A DNA stretch of 64,000 nt from Cycas panzhihuaensis. Lineage: Eukaryota; Cycadophyta. Below, piece by piece: positions 32,561 to 44,640 of this stretch (positions are counted from its first letter, which is position 1; each line of letters starts with the position of its first letter). The stretch is from NCBI GenBank assembly GCA_023213395.1, contig CM041465.1, positions 11,036,001 to 11,100,000 on the forward strand, read 5' to 3'. Under the pieces are notes generated by a model that was not told where the DNA came from, searched no databases, and was given only the letters and a program-made list of their open reading frames with translations. The position numbers were made by a program, and so were the translations under genes.

Positions 32561-33077
32561 AATCATGGAGGACTTGATTGGTTTCATCTGGATTGGTGCA
32601 TTTAAGGAGGATTGCTTCAAATCACCTTTTATACAACATATCTTGGATAAGGAAATATTAGCATGTTATGGCCCTGACACATTGTTTAACCTTATCATTG
32701 ATATTATTAGGGTAAGTTTGGTGAATGATATAATGTACGATGTCATCATACCATTGGTCATTAATTAGTTTCTTATCTTTTGTTTATTCTGTGGTAAAAA
32801 TGGTTTCATCAAATAGACATATTTAAAGGATTTGAGAGGGGCATTTGAGCAAGTTACTCATCCATAATCATCCCCTTTTTAAACTTCCTATTAATGATCC
32901 TAAGGTCATATTCTTATAGGAGCATTGCCCATTTCCCTATCTATCTAATTAAGTTTGACTTAGTCATTTGGAAGAACAAGGGCCCTAACTAGATGATGAC
33001 ATTTATCATCTTTCCTAATAGGTAATGCCTTAATTTTTTACGGCAAACACAAGAGATAAATACTCTTTCTCGATTAG
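32561..33077 (-). pseudogene. GyB RNase H C-terminal half and linker
   Basis: This lies between the integrase zinc finger and the Cop2 insertion point. At the Cop2 boundary the minus strand reads IEKEYLSLVFAVKN, typical for the conserved Glu-containing helix of RNase H. The remainder up to the integrase is a linker with frequent stops. The N-terminal half continues at 40244. Confidence 0.6.
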
Positions 33078-33559
33078 TGTTAGAAATATTAATGTTAAGC
33101 TTTATATTCTTTATATTATTAATGTTACTTTATGAATAATTATATTAATATGTTATATGGTTTGTTAAAATGGAAATTGCCCATTTCTAATAAACCTCTA
33201 TCTTCCACTTTTATCTCTCTTCCTAGATTCTAGGAAGATTAGTGAAAGAGAATAGTCAAGAGAATGGTCAAATATGAGGTCATGTAGGATGGCAAGGTTG
33301 ACTAGGTATTCAATGTTGTAGGAGGAGGCTGCACAACTACTGAGAGAGGATGAGATCCTCATCTAAATCCTTGTAATATATATTTTATATATTAAAATTT
33401 ATTTTACTTTCTAAGGTGATTTTTTATCCCCCAAAGGGGTTTACTACCTGTCAAACTATGTTCACCTATGTTAATTATTGATTTTCATACATGTATATTG
33501 TTATTTTTAATATTTATGTTAAAATGACATAAACATTCATTTATACTCTCTCTCTAACA
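33078..33559 (+). repeat. Cop2 5' LTR
   Basis: The boundaries come from alignment with 39770-40243 and the flanking TSD. The 5' copy has a 7 bp gain near 33110 relative to the 3' copy. The inner end CTCTAACA is followed at once by the primer site. Confidence 0.93.
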
Positions 33560-33571
33560 TTGTATCAAATC
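33560..33571 (+). other. Cop2 primer-binding site
   Basis: TTGTATCAAATC differs at three of twelve positions from TGGTATCAGAGC, the initiator-Met tRNA complement used by many plant Copia elements. It is flush with the LTR end. Confidence 0.7.
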
Positions 33572-33666
33572 AAGGTATTTTTATTTTTACTTTTTATAGG
33601 GACTTCTAAAATGAAACAGGTTATAAAGCATAATAATAATGATATTTCAAGTTTAACATTATAAAC

Positions 33667-33674
<8 letters not shown>

Positions 33675-33699
<25 letters not shown>
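33675..33699 (+). repeat. TG dinucleotide microsatellite
   Basis: Twelve consecutive TG units following an AT stretch inside the Cop2 leader. Confidence 0.95.
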
Positions 33700-34339
33700 C
33701 ATAATAGAATTTATAAGACTAGGCTTGAACCCATACGACTCCTTATTATAAAATCAATAAAAGAATGTTTAAACTAAAAAGCATAGAGACCTAGATGACC
33801 TACTATCAACAACAATCAGTTCTTCACTGGATTTATACAAAATTATAACTCTTAGTTAAACCAGAGAAAGTTAGGGCTCTTGTCACCAATGGAGATTAAT
33901 ATTATGCCATAAAGATTTTATAAGAAGACAAAGGAGGCATCATCACTAGAGAAATCAACCCTACACATGCAAAAACTATGCATATAGAGATGCCCACACC
34001 ATCCACACATATCAAAACACAAAAATGGAAGTGCGCAGAGGATGGAGAAGCCCTCCCAAATGCCATAGAAAGAAAATTTACTCTGTTAAAAAAAATCCTT
34101 GCATCAAATCCTCAAAATATTTTGGGAAATATCATTCATCAAAGATAAAGGATTTTTTTTTTTTTTTTCTGTCACGCCCACTAGGGAAGCTGAAAGCAAC
34201 CATGAAAACATCCAAAGAAATGTTAAAATGGATATGCAACAATGAAGATACCCACATAGACTGTGAGGTAATAATAAGATGCCCTTAGAAATGGAGAAGT
34301 GATGGTGAAGACTCCCACAGAGATGAATGAACTATTAGC

Positions 34340-34347
34340 TATAAATA
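34340..34347 (+). promoter_or_regulatory. TATA-box-like site in the Cop2 leader
   Basis: TATAAATA is followed by GAGGAGAAGCC, which resembles plant promoter and LTR start regions. It is far from the Cop2 LTR, so it may mark an unrecognised inserted LTR. Weak evidence. Confidence 0.3.
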
Positions 34348-35459
34348 GAGGAGAAGCCATGGAAACCCTCATTGTTGTAAATACATAGAGAAGAAAACAT
34401 TGATGTAGACCTGTACAGATCAAAGCTCTAGCTAGTTGCATACCCTACAACAATTGAATAAATAAGAAAAACCCTAACTGTTAGGAATAACCAATAGGTG
34501 GACACCAAATAGATATTCACTTTTGTATAATATTTTTATAATTTCAAAAACTATGCAATACCGCTTAATCATATTTTGGTCTGCCACCCTCCCTTTCTGA
34601 TTTTTATTTTATTTTTTTATTTTTTTCTAAAGTTTAGTTAAATTAAACTAAATTGAAATTGTTGGTTGGGTTCGTTAGCCCCCTACCCGCCAACCTCCTA
34701 GTCACAAAAGCCTCCCATATGACCTCAGTCCAATTATAGAAAGGGCTTAACCCTTATTCCTTTTTATTTTATTTATTTTTTTTTCAAAAAAGGGGTACCT
34801 ATGCTTTTTTTACTATAACTTCATCATATAGAATCTAAATTTGATTCTATAAGATACGTTAGATTCCTAATTTAGATACAAACACATCAATTGGTCACTT
34901 GATCCATTTAGATGTCATTTTGACTGGCAAAATTTTGTACAAAGTCAAGTCTTTTATCATGACCAAGTAAGTTAAGGTACGTGATTTCTTTTGTAAATTA
35001 CTTTATAAAATTTTAATTTTATTACTTCAATTTGATAAACATTAAATTATATATCAAATGCATTGCTTAACTATACTACATTTCATATAATTTCTAATTA
35101 TTTTATGTAATTTATTAATATTTAATTAAAAATTACTATTTCATCACCTATTGATATAAAACATGAATCTACTCACTTGTGTGATCTAATTCTCTTAATG
35201 TTTGTTTAAATTTCATAATTTATTAATAATTGGCAATCAATGATTAAATGATACTAGGTTTATTCTTGTGAATTACTTTCAAATTTATTCTTCATCAGTT
35301 TCAATCTATGTTAATAAGTTTATTTCTTACAAAATTTAATATCCTAATCCTCATGTTTTAACATTCACTTGTAACAAGTCAATGATTAATTTTTAAGGAT
35401 TATAATCATCTCTTCCTCATCATTTTTTCCCATCTAGAGGACTTTAAATTAAAGGTTTC

Positions 35460-36430
35460 CTGCCCAAAATGGAACTCATGCTAGGGACAACTTCATGTCA
35501 ATCAATTCTAGTACTGATCAACTTAAACTATGCTGATTAGAAACTTAAGATATCCCAAGTTCTTAAACAACAAAAGATCTGATAATATATAATAGGAGAA
35601 TTTGTGAAACCTAATGACATAAAGTTAGAAGCCTATATGGTTTATTTAATGAATTGTGATTGAGCCTTAGGCACCATCCTAGTCCCTTTTACTAAACATC
35701 AGCAGACAGTTTTCTGAGATAGATGAACTTACCTACGTCTAGAAAACCCTCAAAGAAAAATATTATAAGGTTGAAAAATATCAACTAGCCTTCTTAGAAT
35801 AACAATTGAATGACTTAAAATTTGACGATTTTTCCAAAGTTGAGGGTTTTTTAGCAAAAATTTAACTCATTGACAAGGAACTAGTTAACTACATAAAATT
35901 TTCAACTAAAATAGATGATAAAATTGAAATTACCACCTATGCAAAAGATAATAAAACACTTGTCCATCTAGCCATTAATAAATTACTTAAACATTTAAAT
36001 CTTGTCAAAGCTACAAGATAGTAAGATGATTTCCTAGAAATCACCTTCAATCAACTAATAAATTAACTAATTGATTATCAAACTATGCTAATTTAAATAG
36101 GAAAACTATAAGATCCTTCACATGCTCTATTTTCTAAAACTACACCTATAAATAAATTTAAATAAAACAACTTCCAAAGTAATCACAACAATAACCCCAA
36201 GTTTTAGAAACCTCATAAAGGTTCTTCTTTCTCATCTTTTGTAAATAATCACAATCAAAACAACAAATATTCTATATCATCTAAAAACCAAAATAATACC
36301 AAATAATCATTCTAGAAAAGGAATATTATCACCCCTAACTCTAATCATATTGATAGTTGTGCCTACTGTCACAAAAAGAGGCATACCATCAACATTTGTA
36401 GGAGTAGAATTGCTATAGAAACTTAGAAAG
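35460..36430 (+). pseudogene. Cop2 gag remnant with zinc knuckle
   Basis: Plus-strand frames carry a Lys/Asn-rich Gag. The clear landmark is at 36355-36410, CAYCHKKRHTINIC, a complete CCHC zinc knuckle (Cys-x2-Cys-x4-His-x4-Cys) for RNA binding. Upstream, a stretch near 35700-36000 has the helical, Lys/Glu-rich wording of Copia Gag, with repeated TAG and TAA stops. No intact frame. Confidence 0.72.
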
Positions 36431-36930
36431 CTTCCAAAGGGATCTAATCTAGATCTCATAAACCTAATAACTCTTTAACTACCATAACTTTAGCTTTTTT
36501 AGTTCCATCCACTTAGCCACCTTTGTAGATTCTTGATTCTAGTGCTTTCCATCATATGATGGCACACTAAGAATACTTGACTTCTTACCAGTCTGATCCT
36601 AACTTTGAAGAAGAAATCTCTTTTAGAAGTGGATTTTAACTGAACGTCAAAGGAACAGGCAATGTTTTTTTGAATGATGGTTCAATCAAGGATGTATTCT
36701 ATGTTCTTAGTTTGCTACCTAATCTCCTTTTAGTTTATCAAATCTATCAGAAAGACCTTATTGTTAAATTCTAGAAAGATAAGTTTATTATCAAACAACC
36801 ATTAAATAAATTCAAATCAATTACTTCAAGACCTATCGATCATAAAATAGGTCTCTACAATTTAACAAATATTCAACAGTCTAAAACTAAAATCTTTAGT
36901 GCCTTTATAGTAAAATCTGACCCTATTAGT
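36431..36930 (+). pseudogene. Cop2 protease remnant
   Basis: ILDSSAFHHMM at 36529-36561 is the Copia protease active site, normally ILDSGASHHM. The catalytic Asp is kept, the following Gly is Ser. Typical later pieces follow (GTGNVFLNDGSIKDVFYVLSL and LPNLLLVYQI near 36650-36750). The protease would separate Gag from Pol. Stops occur within 30 codons on each side. Confidence 0.75.
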
Positions 36931-37860
36931 AAACTATGGCATGCGCAATTTAGTCATACATGTTATGGAAAATTCCAGTACTTGAGTGAGTATGATATGG
37001 TTCATGGCTTACCCCTCTTAAACACTTACTACAGTATTTGTGAAGCATGTATTATAGGAAAACAACACATGGACCCCTTTCCAAATCACATTATTTTTTA
37101 AGCAAAAACTCAACTTCAACTTGTACACTCTAATATTTGTGGTCCATTCCAAGTACCTTCATATTTTAGAAGCAGATACTTTGTCATATTCATCAATGAT
37201 TTCTCCAAAAAATGCTAGGTATATATGCTAAAAATAAGGAATCAAGTATTTGACATCTTTATTGAATTTAAAACTTTAGTCAAAAATTAAACCAACTCTA
37301 AAATTAAAATCTTTAGATCTAACAATGCTAAGGAGTACCTAAGAAATAAGTTTACTTCTTATTACAAGAAGCACAAAATACGATTTTGACATTCCATAAC
37401 ATATACCCCTTAATAAAATAGTGTTGTTGAATGTAAAAACCATACTTTTCGTTAAAATAACAAGATGCATTCTATATGCAAAAGGTCTTAACTTAAAGTT
37501 ATGGGCAAAAATAATTGCTTGCTCTAATTATCTTTTAAATCACTTACCAAGTAAATCTTTATAGAATATTATGCCAAAATAGAAATGGTCTGATCATAAA
37601 CCTTCTATTAAGCATTGAAGAATCTTTGGAAGCATTGCATCAGGGTATGTTCCCAAAGAAAAATAATAAAAACTTGATCTTAAAAGTTTCAAATATATCT
37701 TCATTAGTTATAGTAAAGAAAGAAAAACTTACAAACTTCTAAACCTAATCACGCATAAGATTTTGATCTTGCATGATGTTGTATTCAATGAAGAAGGTTC
37801 TTTATCCAACACCTTCTATGTTGAATTACTAGAAGAATTTTTATTAACTAACACTTACTA
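36931..37860 (+). pseudogene. Cop2 integrase remnant
   Basis: LWHAQFSHTCYGKFQYL at 36934 onward is the GAG-pre-integrase motif, followed by CEACIIGKQ (zinc-binding Cys pair). At about 37120 the catalytic core starts VHSNICGPF, with the first Asp changed to Asn, then FINDFSKK. NSVVECKNHTF near 37425 holds the Glu. The C-terminal domain follows to about 37860. Several stops, and the Asn alone would abolish catalysis. Confidence 0.8.
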
Positions 37861-38099
37861 AGTGGACCCCTTTGAAAAGTAAGCTGACCCTAAAATAATT
37901 AAATCCTTATCCACTCAAGTCCAAAATTGGACCTTAAACGAACCAACCAGTTCAAGCTCATCTATATCCAGTTAAGCTACTTCTCCTAAACAATAACTTA
38001 ACAATAGCAAATAACCTATTTGGGCTTAGAAAACTTTTTTTTATGATGGTTCTAATACCAATAATCCTTCAGATACCAGAAGAACTCATTCAAAAAAGC

Positions 38100-38960
38100 T
38101 TTAAGTAAACTTTATCCTAATGGCCAAAGTTATAGCCAATGATGACCCAAAAACTTTTAAACAAGCAAGTATCAATCCAACATGGCAACAAGTAATGCAA
38201 GCTAAAATTAATGCTCTAAAAAAAAATTTAACTTAGGATTTAGCCCCTTTACCTCCTAGTAATAACTAGGTAGACTATAAGTGGGTCTATCAAACTAAGC
38301 ACAATTCAAAAGAAGTAGTTGAAAAATATAAATCTCATTTAGTAGCCAAAGGATTTTCACAAGTTAACAATATTGACTATATTGAAACTTTTACCACTAT
38401 TACCAAGATGAACACCATTAAAACCATTATAGCTTTAGCAGCAAAATTTGGTTGGCATATTCATCAAATATATGTTAAAAGTGCTTTTTTAAATTGTGAT
38501 CTTAAAGAAGAAATATACATAAAACAACCTCCTAGTTTTGTAGGTAATCCTAATCTTGTTTACAAATTAAAAAAAAATCTTCATATGGTCTAAAATAAGG
38601 TCCTTGATCTTGGTATACTAAAATTGATGATTATCTTCTAAAAAATGGATACACTAAGTGTATTAGTGATCTTAATCTCTATTTTTAAAAATAAGATAAT
38701 AATATCACCATTTCAATTATTTATATAGATGATATCATAATAACTAGTTCTTTACTTTCTCAAATTCTCCAGTTAAAATCAATTCTAATAAATAAGTTTG
38801 AAATGATAGACTTAGGTCTATTACACTATTTTCTAAATTTATAAATTTATCAATTAGATTTAAAAATCACTATTTCTCAGTTAAACTATATTATTGAACT
38901 AATAAAAAATTTTAATATGGACAATGCCAAGCTAGCTCCCACACCCTTACAATCTAGTAT
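38100..38960 (+). pseudogene. Cop2 reverse transcriptase remnant
   Basis: VDYKWVYQTK, YKSHLVAKGFSQ, SAFLNCDLKEEIYIKQPPSF and the catalytic YIDD (codons at 38722-38733) are all recognisable on the plus strand. A frameshift near 38590 moves YIDD into another frame than the upstream fingers. The palm residues are conserved. Confidence 0.83.
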
Positions 38961-39660
38961 AAAATTAGCAATGGATTATCCTTCCCTACCTTATGATCCT
39001 ACCCTATATTGTTAATTAATAGGTAGTCTGATTTACTTAACCCCTACCCATCTAGACATATCCTATGTCATTGCTCTATGTTCTAAATATATGCAAAAAC
39101 CTCATGAATCACACTAGAAAATAACAAAACGAATCCTATGATATCTTCAAGATATAATTTATTATGAATTAACATATAACTTATACAATACTAACTTAAA
39201 ATTTATACGATACATAGGCTCTAATTAGGTAGGAGATTCTGATGATAGAAAATCTGCTACTAGTCATATTTTCTTTCTTGATTCCTCGCATATCACTTGG
39301 TCTAGTAAGAAAATGAAAGCATTGGCTTTATCTACAACTAAAGTTAAATATCAATCACTTGTTGAAACAAGTAAAGAAGCACTTTGGATTAAATCTTTAT
39401 TAAGTGAACTTGGTTTATTTCCTAACTCTTTTATTAAAATTAATGTTGATAATCAAGGTGTGATATCTATTTCTACTAATCCTATTACTCATTTTAGGAC
39501 TAAACACATAGAATTATATTAGGATTTTATATGTAATCTTATTGATGATAATACTATTAATCTATTTTACTATCATATAGATTTGTAGCTTACAAATATT
39601 CTTACAAAGTCATTGACAGAAGTAAAGTTTGTTAAACTTTGAGAATTATTAAAGATTAAA
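38961..39660 (+). pseudogene. Cop2 RNase H remnant
   Basis: The frame at 39313-39522 reads KALALSTTKVKYQSLVETSKEA, then INVDNQGVISISTNPITH and FRTKHIELY, the Copia RNase H C-terminal half. The upstream half is present with stops from 39200. The usual ALSTTEAEY has Glu replaced by Lys, which removes a catalytic acid. Confidence 0.8.
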
Positions 39661-39760
39661 GAAGTTTTCATTAAAGGGTAATCATCATGTTGAAATCTTC
39701 TTCATCTTCTCTCTTCTTCTTTCTATCTTCTATATCATCTATTATACTAAAGCTAACATT

Positions 39761-40243
39761 AAAAGGGGGTGTTAGAAATATTAATATTAAGCTTTATATT
39801 CTTAATGTTACTTTATGAATAATTATATTAATAAGTTATATGGTTCATTGAAATGGAAACTGCCTATTTCTAATGAACCTCTATCTTTCACTTTTATCTC
39901 TATTCCTATATTCTAAGAAGATTAGTAAGAGAGAATAGTCAAAAGAATGGTCAAATATGAAATCACGTAGGATGGCGAGGTTGACCAGGTATTCAATACT
40001 ATAGGAGGAGGGTGCACAATTACTGAGAGAGGATGAGATCCTCATCTAAATATCCTTATAATGTATATTTTATATATTAATATTTATTTTACTTTTTGAG
40101 GTGGTTTTTATCCCCCAAAGGGGTTTCCCACCTGTCAAATTATGTGCATCTATGTTAATTATTGATTTATAGGCATATATATTGTTATTTTTAATATTTA
40201 TATTAAAATGATGTAAACATTCATTTAAACCCTCTCTCTAACA
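39761..40243 (+). repeat. Cop2 polypurine tract and 3' LTR
   Basis: AAAAGGGGG at 39761-39769 adjoins TGTTAG at 39770. The LTR runs 39770-40243 (474 bp) and ends CTAACA. ATTAG follows. Confidence 0.93.
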
Positions 40244-41039
40244 ATTAGGATGTAATTGTTCTCAATTATGATCAAGGTTTGATTGATGAAATATATAATT
40301 CATTCAAATTTTATATCAACTTCTTAAGTTAGCATGGCTTTAATCAATTCATTTACAAATGATATATATAAGATGAAGGGTTAGTTAAATCTTATGGGGG
40401 CTAGGATAGGGCTAAGATGAGGCCCTACTTGAGTTCTTAAAAGGCAGCCTATCTTGTTAAGGTCTAAATAAATAGAATCTCCTTCTCTAGGAGATTAGTT
40501 AATGATTTGGTATTTATAGCAAAGTTTGTTAAGAGGCATTGTAAGAAACTCAATCATCCTAAGAATGACTTAATCTATTTTTATATTTTAGGTGAGGACA
40601 TATCTAGGATTGATTTTACCTTATTAAGATAGACTTGGATCCCCTTTTGAGAAATGAGAAAGCCTAATAATTTGCTAGCTCTAATTATAAATACATACTT
40701 ATGTGGGTTTAGGCTGATATGAAACTTCCAATATCTTAGAAAAATTTTCCTAAGATCATCAAGGTGGTCACTCCTATTCTATGAGATGCCTAGAAAATTA
40801 TCTATAAACACCTCAAGAATCTTATTAATGAGGTTATAAAACATAAAATGCATGGCCTATTAATAGGTTGCATTAACATTTTAAAGACTAAAAGGCATGG
40901 TGACAAAGGCAAAGGTCCTCTAAACAGTGGTAAATGCCATCTTATGACAATCTTTAGGTGAGATTCAGATCTAATTATATCCTAAGAATTAATCCTTTAA
41001 GGACATAACCTCAAATCCTATCATCTTGTCGATCATTTA
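40244..41039 (-). mobile_element. GyB piece 2: RNase H N-terminal half and RT C-terminal half
   Basis: This continues 33077 after removal of Cop2 and ends at 41039 with ATTTA, the target site of Cop3. Coding sense is on the minus strand. Confidence 0.78.
40244..41039 (-). pseudogene. GyB RT/RNase H remnant, middle part
   Basis: At 40785-41030 the minus strand encodes the RT palm. CHKMAFTTV is followed by an AMHFMFYNLINKILEVF segment and the catalytic box read as FIDN (near 40800) instead of FMDD. The second catalytic Asp is thus Asn. Then come LNPHKYVFIIRASKLLGFLI near 40690-40740 and RNase H start (INQTLIIIEN near 40260). Frequent stops. It matches GyA-1 5300-6060. Confidence 0.78.
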
Positions 41040-41360
41040 TGTTGGGGTTAATGCTCATCACCTAACCCCCACCTTAGGTGCATACAGCTTAAGGGTAAGT
41101 TAGCAATAAGTTAAGTTTATCTATTTTATATTTTTTATTATTTTAATATAATTTGAATTCAAGGTTGAGGAGGGCTCTCACCCTCCTCCTGAATATTTAT
41201 ACTTTGGAGTTGTAAACCCTAGTATTCATTAACACACTTAAGAGACATTTTGTAATACTCTCTCAAAGATGGATCGAATATAAAGATTATTATATTTATG
41301 CTACAATGGATTGATTACTTGATATATTACTCCACTCTATCTCCTTGATTCAAACCTTCA
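41040..41360 (+). repeat. Cop3 5' LTR
   Basis: TGTTGGGGTT to AACCTTCA, 321 bp, matching 52150-52475 throughout. A TATTTATGCTA stretch near 41300 may include promoter elements. Confidence 0.9.
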
Positions 41361-41362
41361 TT

Positions 41363-41374
41363 TGGTATTGAAGC
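41363..41374 (+). other. Cop3 primer-binding site
   Basis: TGGTATTGAAGC matches nine of twelve bases of the initiator-Met tRNA complement, two bases inside the LTR end. Confidence 0.7.
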
Positions 41375-41804
41375 TAGGCTATGATAAAGATACATGAAAT
41401 ATATTTATTTTTTCAATAGTTCATACTATAGTTTATTAAAATATTTTAAGTGTTCTTATTTATAAAGCATTAATTCTTTAGTTTTTCATTCATTTCTGGT
41501 AGATAGTAATGTTGTGTATATCCCACGACATATTTGGGGAATTATACTAGCCTTTTCATACATTTTTATAAAGTTTTAATCATTTATGTTAGTTTTTTTT
41601 TAAGGTTCTACTTGGTCCTAAAACTTTGGTAGCCTGGTGCTCACTCTATAGTCTATGAAACCTCAGCATATGACTATTCATTTGAATTCTCACTAAACCA
41701 GCTCTACAATGCATTTGAAAGACTAAAAAAATGGTCGCCTCTACATAGAGATCTCCCTCCTAGAAGTAAGGGTACTCATTCTAATAGTGAAACCCCCACT
41801 GCCC
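41375..41804 (+). other. Cop3 leader left of Cop4
   Basis: No coding sequence was recognised. It ends at 41804 with TGCCC, the left target duplication of Cop4. Confidence 0.7.
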
Positions 41805-42116
41805 TGAAGGAAGGATGGATCTAGGACATAAATCACTCACATGCACACAATGGTAATGGAGAATGAAAAAGAAGATGAAACAAGATATGAGAGAAAGCTT
41901 GGAGGTGAGAATGAATAATAACTCCCTCCTTGAGATTTCACCTTTTGTTATTGAGGGTGAGCATTAGGGTTACGATTTTCCTGCCTAATGACATGAACCT
42001 GAAATTACATCTAAATGCACATAAAGTATATTTCATTAAGAGACTAATGTTAATAATATATCCTAAGGTCATATAATTAATCTACACAAATGACCTTGAT
42101 ACATTAACCTCTTTCA
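41805..42116 (-). repeat. Cop4 3' LTR
   Basis: On the plus strand it runs TGAAGGAAGG to CTCTTTCA. It aligns with 49188-49498, with a few percent difference by eye. The adjoining TTAAGGGGGGG (minus strand, 42117-42129) is the polypurine tract. Confidence 0.93.
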
Positions 42117-42599
42117 ATCCCCCCCTTAATGGTGGAAGGTCATTTTTAGAAAATCTGTTCTATGAGGTCTTCATTTGAGCCTCATTATTATATTGAAATT
42201 CTAAATGACACTTTTATGGGAAAACCCTCATGGGGAATAAAAACCCATGAACTTTCTAAGATCTATAGCCCCTTTTATAAATCAAAATGGCTAAGGTGGC
42301 TCTTTGATGTAGCATGATAGCCAAGCAGCTTAAATGTGCAGCTTAATTTGCTAAGTTTCCATATACTGTTTGGTCATCCCCTATGCCTTTTTAGGTTTTC
42401 ACAGGTTCTAATTTTCCAAAACAAGTACAACCCTTATCCTTCCATGACCACATGGAGTTTTCATAAAGAGGATAGAGTAGAGACTTACTCTTATTCTTCT
42501 GTGCCCATAAGGGGTTTTCACGAATAAAATAGAGTATGATGATCCTGTTACCATCTTATTTGATCAATCAAAGATGGAGGCCCTAAAGTTAAGCTGCCT

Positions 42600-42960
42600 T
42601 TGAAACTATTCAAACTTCACCCTTTGTAGCAGTTTGGTGAAGATATTAGCCACTTGATCTGCTGTGGGGCAGTAATCCAATTAAATTATGTCGTCATGAA
42701 CAAGTTCCCTAATCCTGTGGACTTTTGTACTTATGTGTTTGGTACAATTATGAAATACAAGATTTTTTGCCATGCAGATTACTGATTGATTATCCACATG
42801 AAGACTTGTAGGACTTGTTTGGGTGATATTCAATGTTTCTAATAATTTTCTCAGCCATATCACCTCTTTACTGGTCTTAGAAGTAGCAATGTATTCAGCT
42901 TCGGCAGTTGAATCTACAACTATCTTCTGCCATCTGGATCTCTATGATATTGGTGATGTC
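42600..42960 (-). pseudogene. Cop4 RNase H
   Basis: The frame at 42681-42863 reads VIWLRKLLETLNI-type wording, then LHVDNQSVICMAKNLVFH and CTKHISTKVHRIRE, the Copia RNase H C-terminal half, with the Asp of HVDNQS present. Just upstream (42870-42910) AEAEYIATSK holds the catalytic Glu. One or two stops separate it from RT. Confidence 0.85.
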
Positions 42961-44135
42961 CCAAGAAATATTACATACCTAGATATAGATCTTCATGTAT
43001 CTTTATCTCTTGTAAATTCTGAGTCTATGTATGCAGAAAGCTTGAAGTTTGAATTAGGTTCATACAACAGACCATATCTTCTAGTTGTCTTAAGGTATCT
43101 CAACAGTCGCACTACTGCCTACCAATGATTCTAGTTAGGACTTGTCATATAACGAGTAAGAATGCCAACAAAGTGTATAATATCTGACCTTGTATTGGTA
43201 GTGTAGATTAGACTACCTACAAGTTTCCTGTAGAGTGTTGCATCTGCCTCCTTAGTGTCACCTTCAACTGAGAATTTGGTGTTAGAGTCTATAGGTAACA
43301 TCACTGGTCAAACATCTTCTAACTGAAACTTGGTTAGAAGATCGTTGATGTATTTTTCTTGGGAGAGGAAAATTTTTCCATTATTTTGTGTTACTTTAAT
43401 TCCTAAGTAATATTTCATGAAACCGAGGTCAGACAATTCGAACATTTTGCCAAGGTCCTTTTTCAGATGGCTTATTACCTATTCATTATTACCCATTACC
43501 GACATGTCATCCACAAAGACTATGAGATAGGTGACTTTATCCTTATGGCGCTTAATGAACAACGTTACAATAATATCTTGATAGTCACAAACCTCATATC
43601 TAAGTTGCCTTATCCTTTCAGAAAACTTAGCAAACCAAGTGCGAGGGGCTTATTTAAGGCCATGCAAGGACTTTCTAAGCTTGGAAACCTTATGCTCTTG
43701 ACCTTCGATCTCATATCCTTATGGCTAAGCCATGTAAATTTCTTCTTCAATATCTCCATTGAGAAATGCAGTCTTAATATCGAGTCGGTGGATTTTCCAA
43801 CCCTGTTGAGCAGCCAAGGCCACAAGAGTTCTAATTGTAGGCCACTTAATTGTAGGTGCAAAGACTTTAGTGTAGTCGATGCCCTCCCTTTGTGTAAATT
43901 CTTTAGCTACCAACCTCGCCTTGTGTTTTTCAAGGGTGTCGTCTGATCTATATTTATTTTTGAACACCCATTTATTTTGAACTACCTTACTGCCAAGTGG
44001 TAGATCAACGAGCTCCCATGTACCATTTTCTATAAGAGATTGGTACTCTTCGTTCATGGCGTTTCTCCAAGCTGTATGCTTTATAGCTTCTTGGTATGTT
44101 AAGGGCTCTTCATTAAGAGTAAGGTGCAATTATGT
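42961..44135 (-). pseudogene. Cop4 reverse transcriptase
   Basis: The frame at 43725-44129 covers the N-terminal half: AWRNAMNEEYQSLIENGTWE, VVQNKWVFKNKY, KHKARLVAKEFTQREGIDY and DIKTAFLNGDIEEEIYM. The rest (42961-43720) keeps LRKSLHGLKQAPRTWFAKF and the catalytic FVDD (43506-43517), in adjoining frames with TAG stops. Close to a full RT, disabled by a handful of stops and shifts. Confidence 0.88.
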
Positions 44136-44640
44136 CGGTTCAAGCTCAGTTTATAATGATTCTTGCATCCTTTCTCTATGGGAACTTCGAGTGCTAGTTT
44201 TGCCCACCTCATCTGGTCGTATGTCCTTATTGAGTTAGCAGGCTTTTCAAGATCCTCGAGTTAGGAATGAAGTCCTCGTTTCCTCAACTTCTTGGTTCTC
44301 ATCTTGTTCATCAAAATGATTATTTTTTGAGGAGGATGTTGATGCACCTGAGGAAGATGGTCCTTTTGCCATTGTTTTTCCTTTGTCAAATGAAGGTGGA
44401 GAGGATGGTTCTTCTATAATGGCTTTACCATTGTCAACTCTACTATCTTCAAAAAATGGTGTTAGATGTGCACTCATCGGTTCAGAGGCACAACTTGTAT
44501 CCTTCAAGGCTCTATTGTCAGCTTCCAATATTTGGAGTAATTTATGTCTGTCTCCTACCCCCCCCCCCAAAAATTTTGGAATTTGAACATCATACTTGAT
44601 AACATTATTGTAGCGGTGTAAGGGTACTATAGAATCTAAT
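44136..44640 (-). pseudogene. Cop4 linker between integrase and RT
   Basis: The frame at 44247-44570 is rich in Ser, Glu, Asp and Lys (KGPSSSGASTSSSKNNHFDE), the usual unstructured segment after the Copia integrase. A C-run of 11 near 44562 may be a slippage or sequencing-error site. Confidence 0.6.

Larger units (their letters stand above)
31290..33077 (-). mobile_element. GyB piece 1: 3' untranslated region, integrase, part of RNase H
   Basis: GyB is an old minus-strand Tat-like Gypsy relic related to GyA. The block AGGCTCATTTTGGAGCAATAG at 31472-31492 corresponds to the GyA integrase/3' UTR junction. The piece ends at 33077 with ATTAG, the target duplication of Cop2, and continues at 40244. 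Composition is AT-rich and the coding frames are full of stops. The left limit is uncertain. Confidence 0.75.
33572..35459 (+). other. Cop2 long leader between primer site and gag
   Basis: About 1.9 kb without coding signal, longer than usual for Copia. It holds a TG repeat at 33675-33699, an 18-base T run at 34153-34170, and a TATA-like box with typical plant context at 34340-34347 (TATAAATA then GAGGAGAAG). The excess length could hide a further solo LTR or other insertion at about 33720-34500, but I could not find matching ends or a TSD. Confidence 0.5.
33078..40243 (+). mobile_element. Cop2, complete Ty1/Copia element with TSD
   Basis: The element is 7166 bp, flanked by ATTAG at 33073-33077 and 40244-40248. 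LTRs of 482 and 474 bp start TGTTAGAAAT and end CTAACA. A Met-tRNA primer site follows the 5' LTR and AAAAGGGGG precedes the 3' LTR. Gag, protease, integrase, RT and RNase H follow in Copia order. LTRs differ at roughly 8 percent of positions by eye. It cuts GyB inside RNase H. All frames are broken. Confidence 0.93.

Noticed and set aside
32535-32768. Plus-strand 77-codon frame in GyB
   Set aside because: Antisense to the GyB RNase H/integrase linker; no domain.
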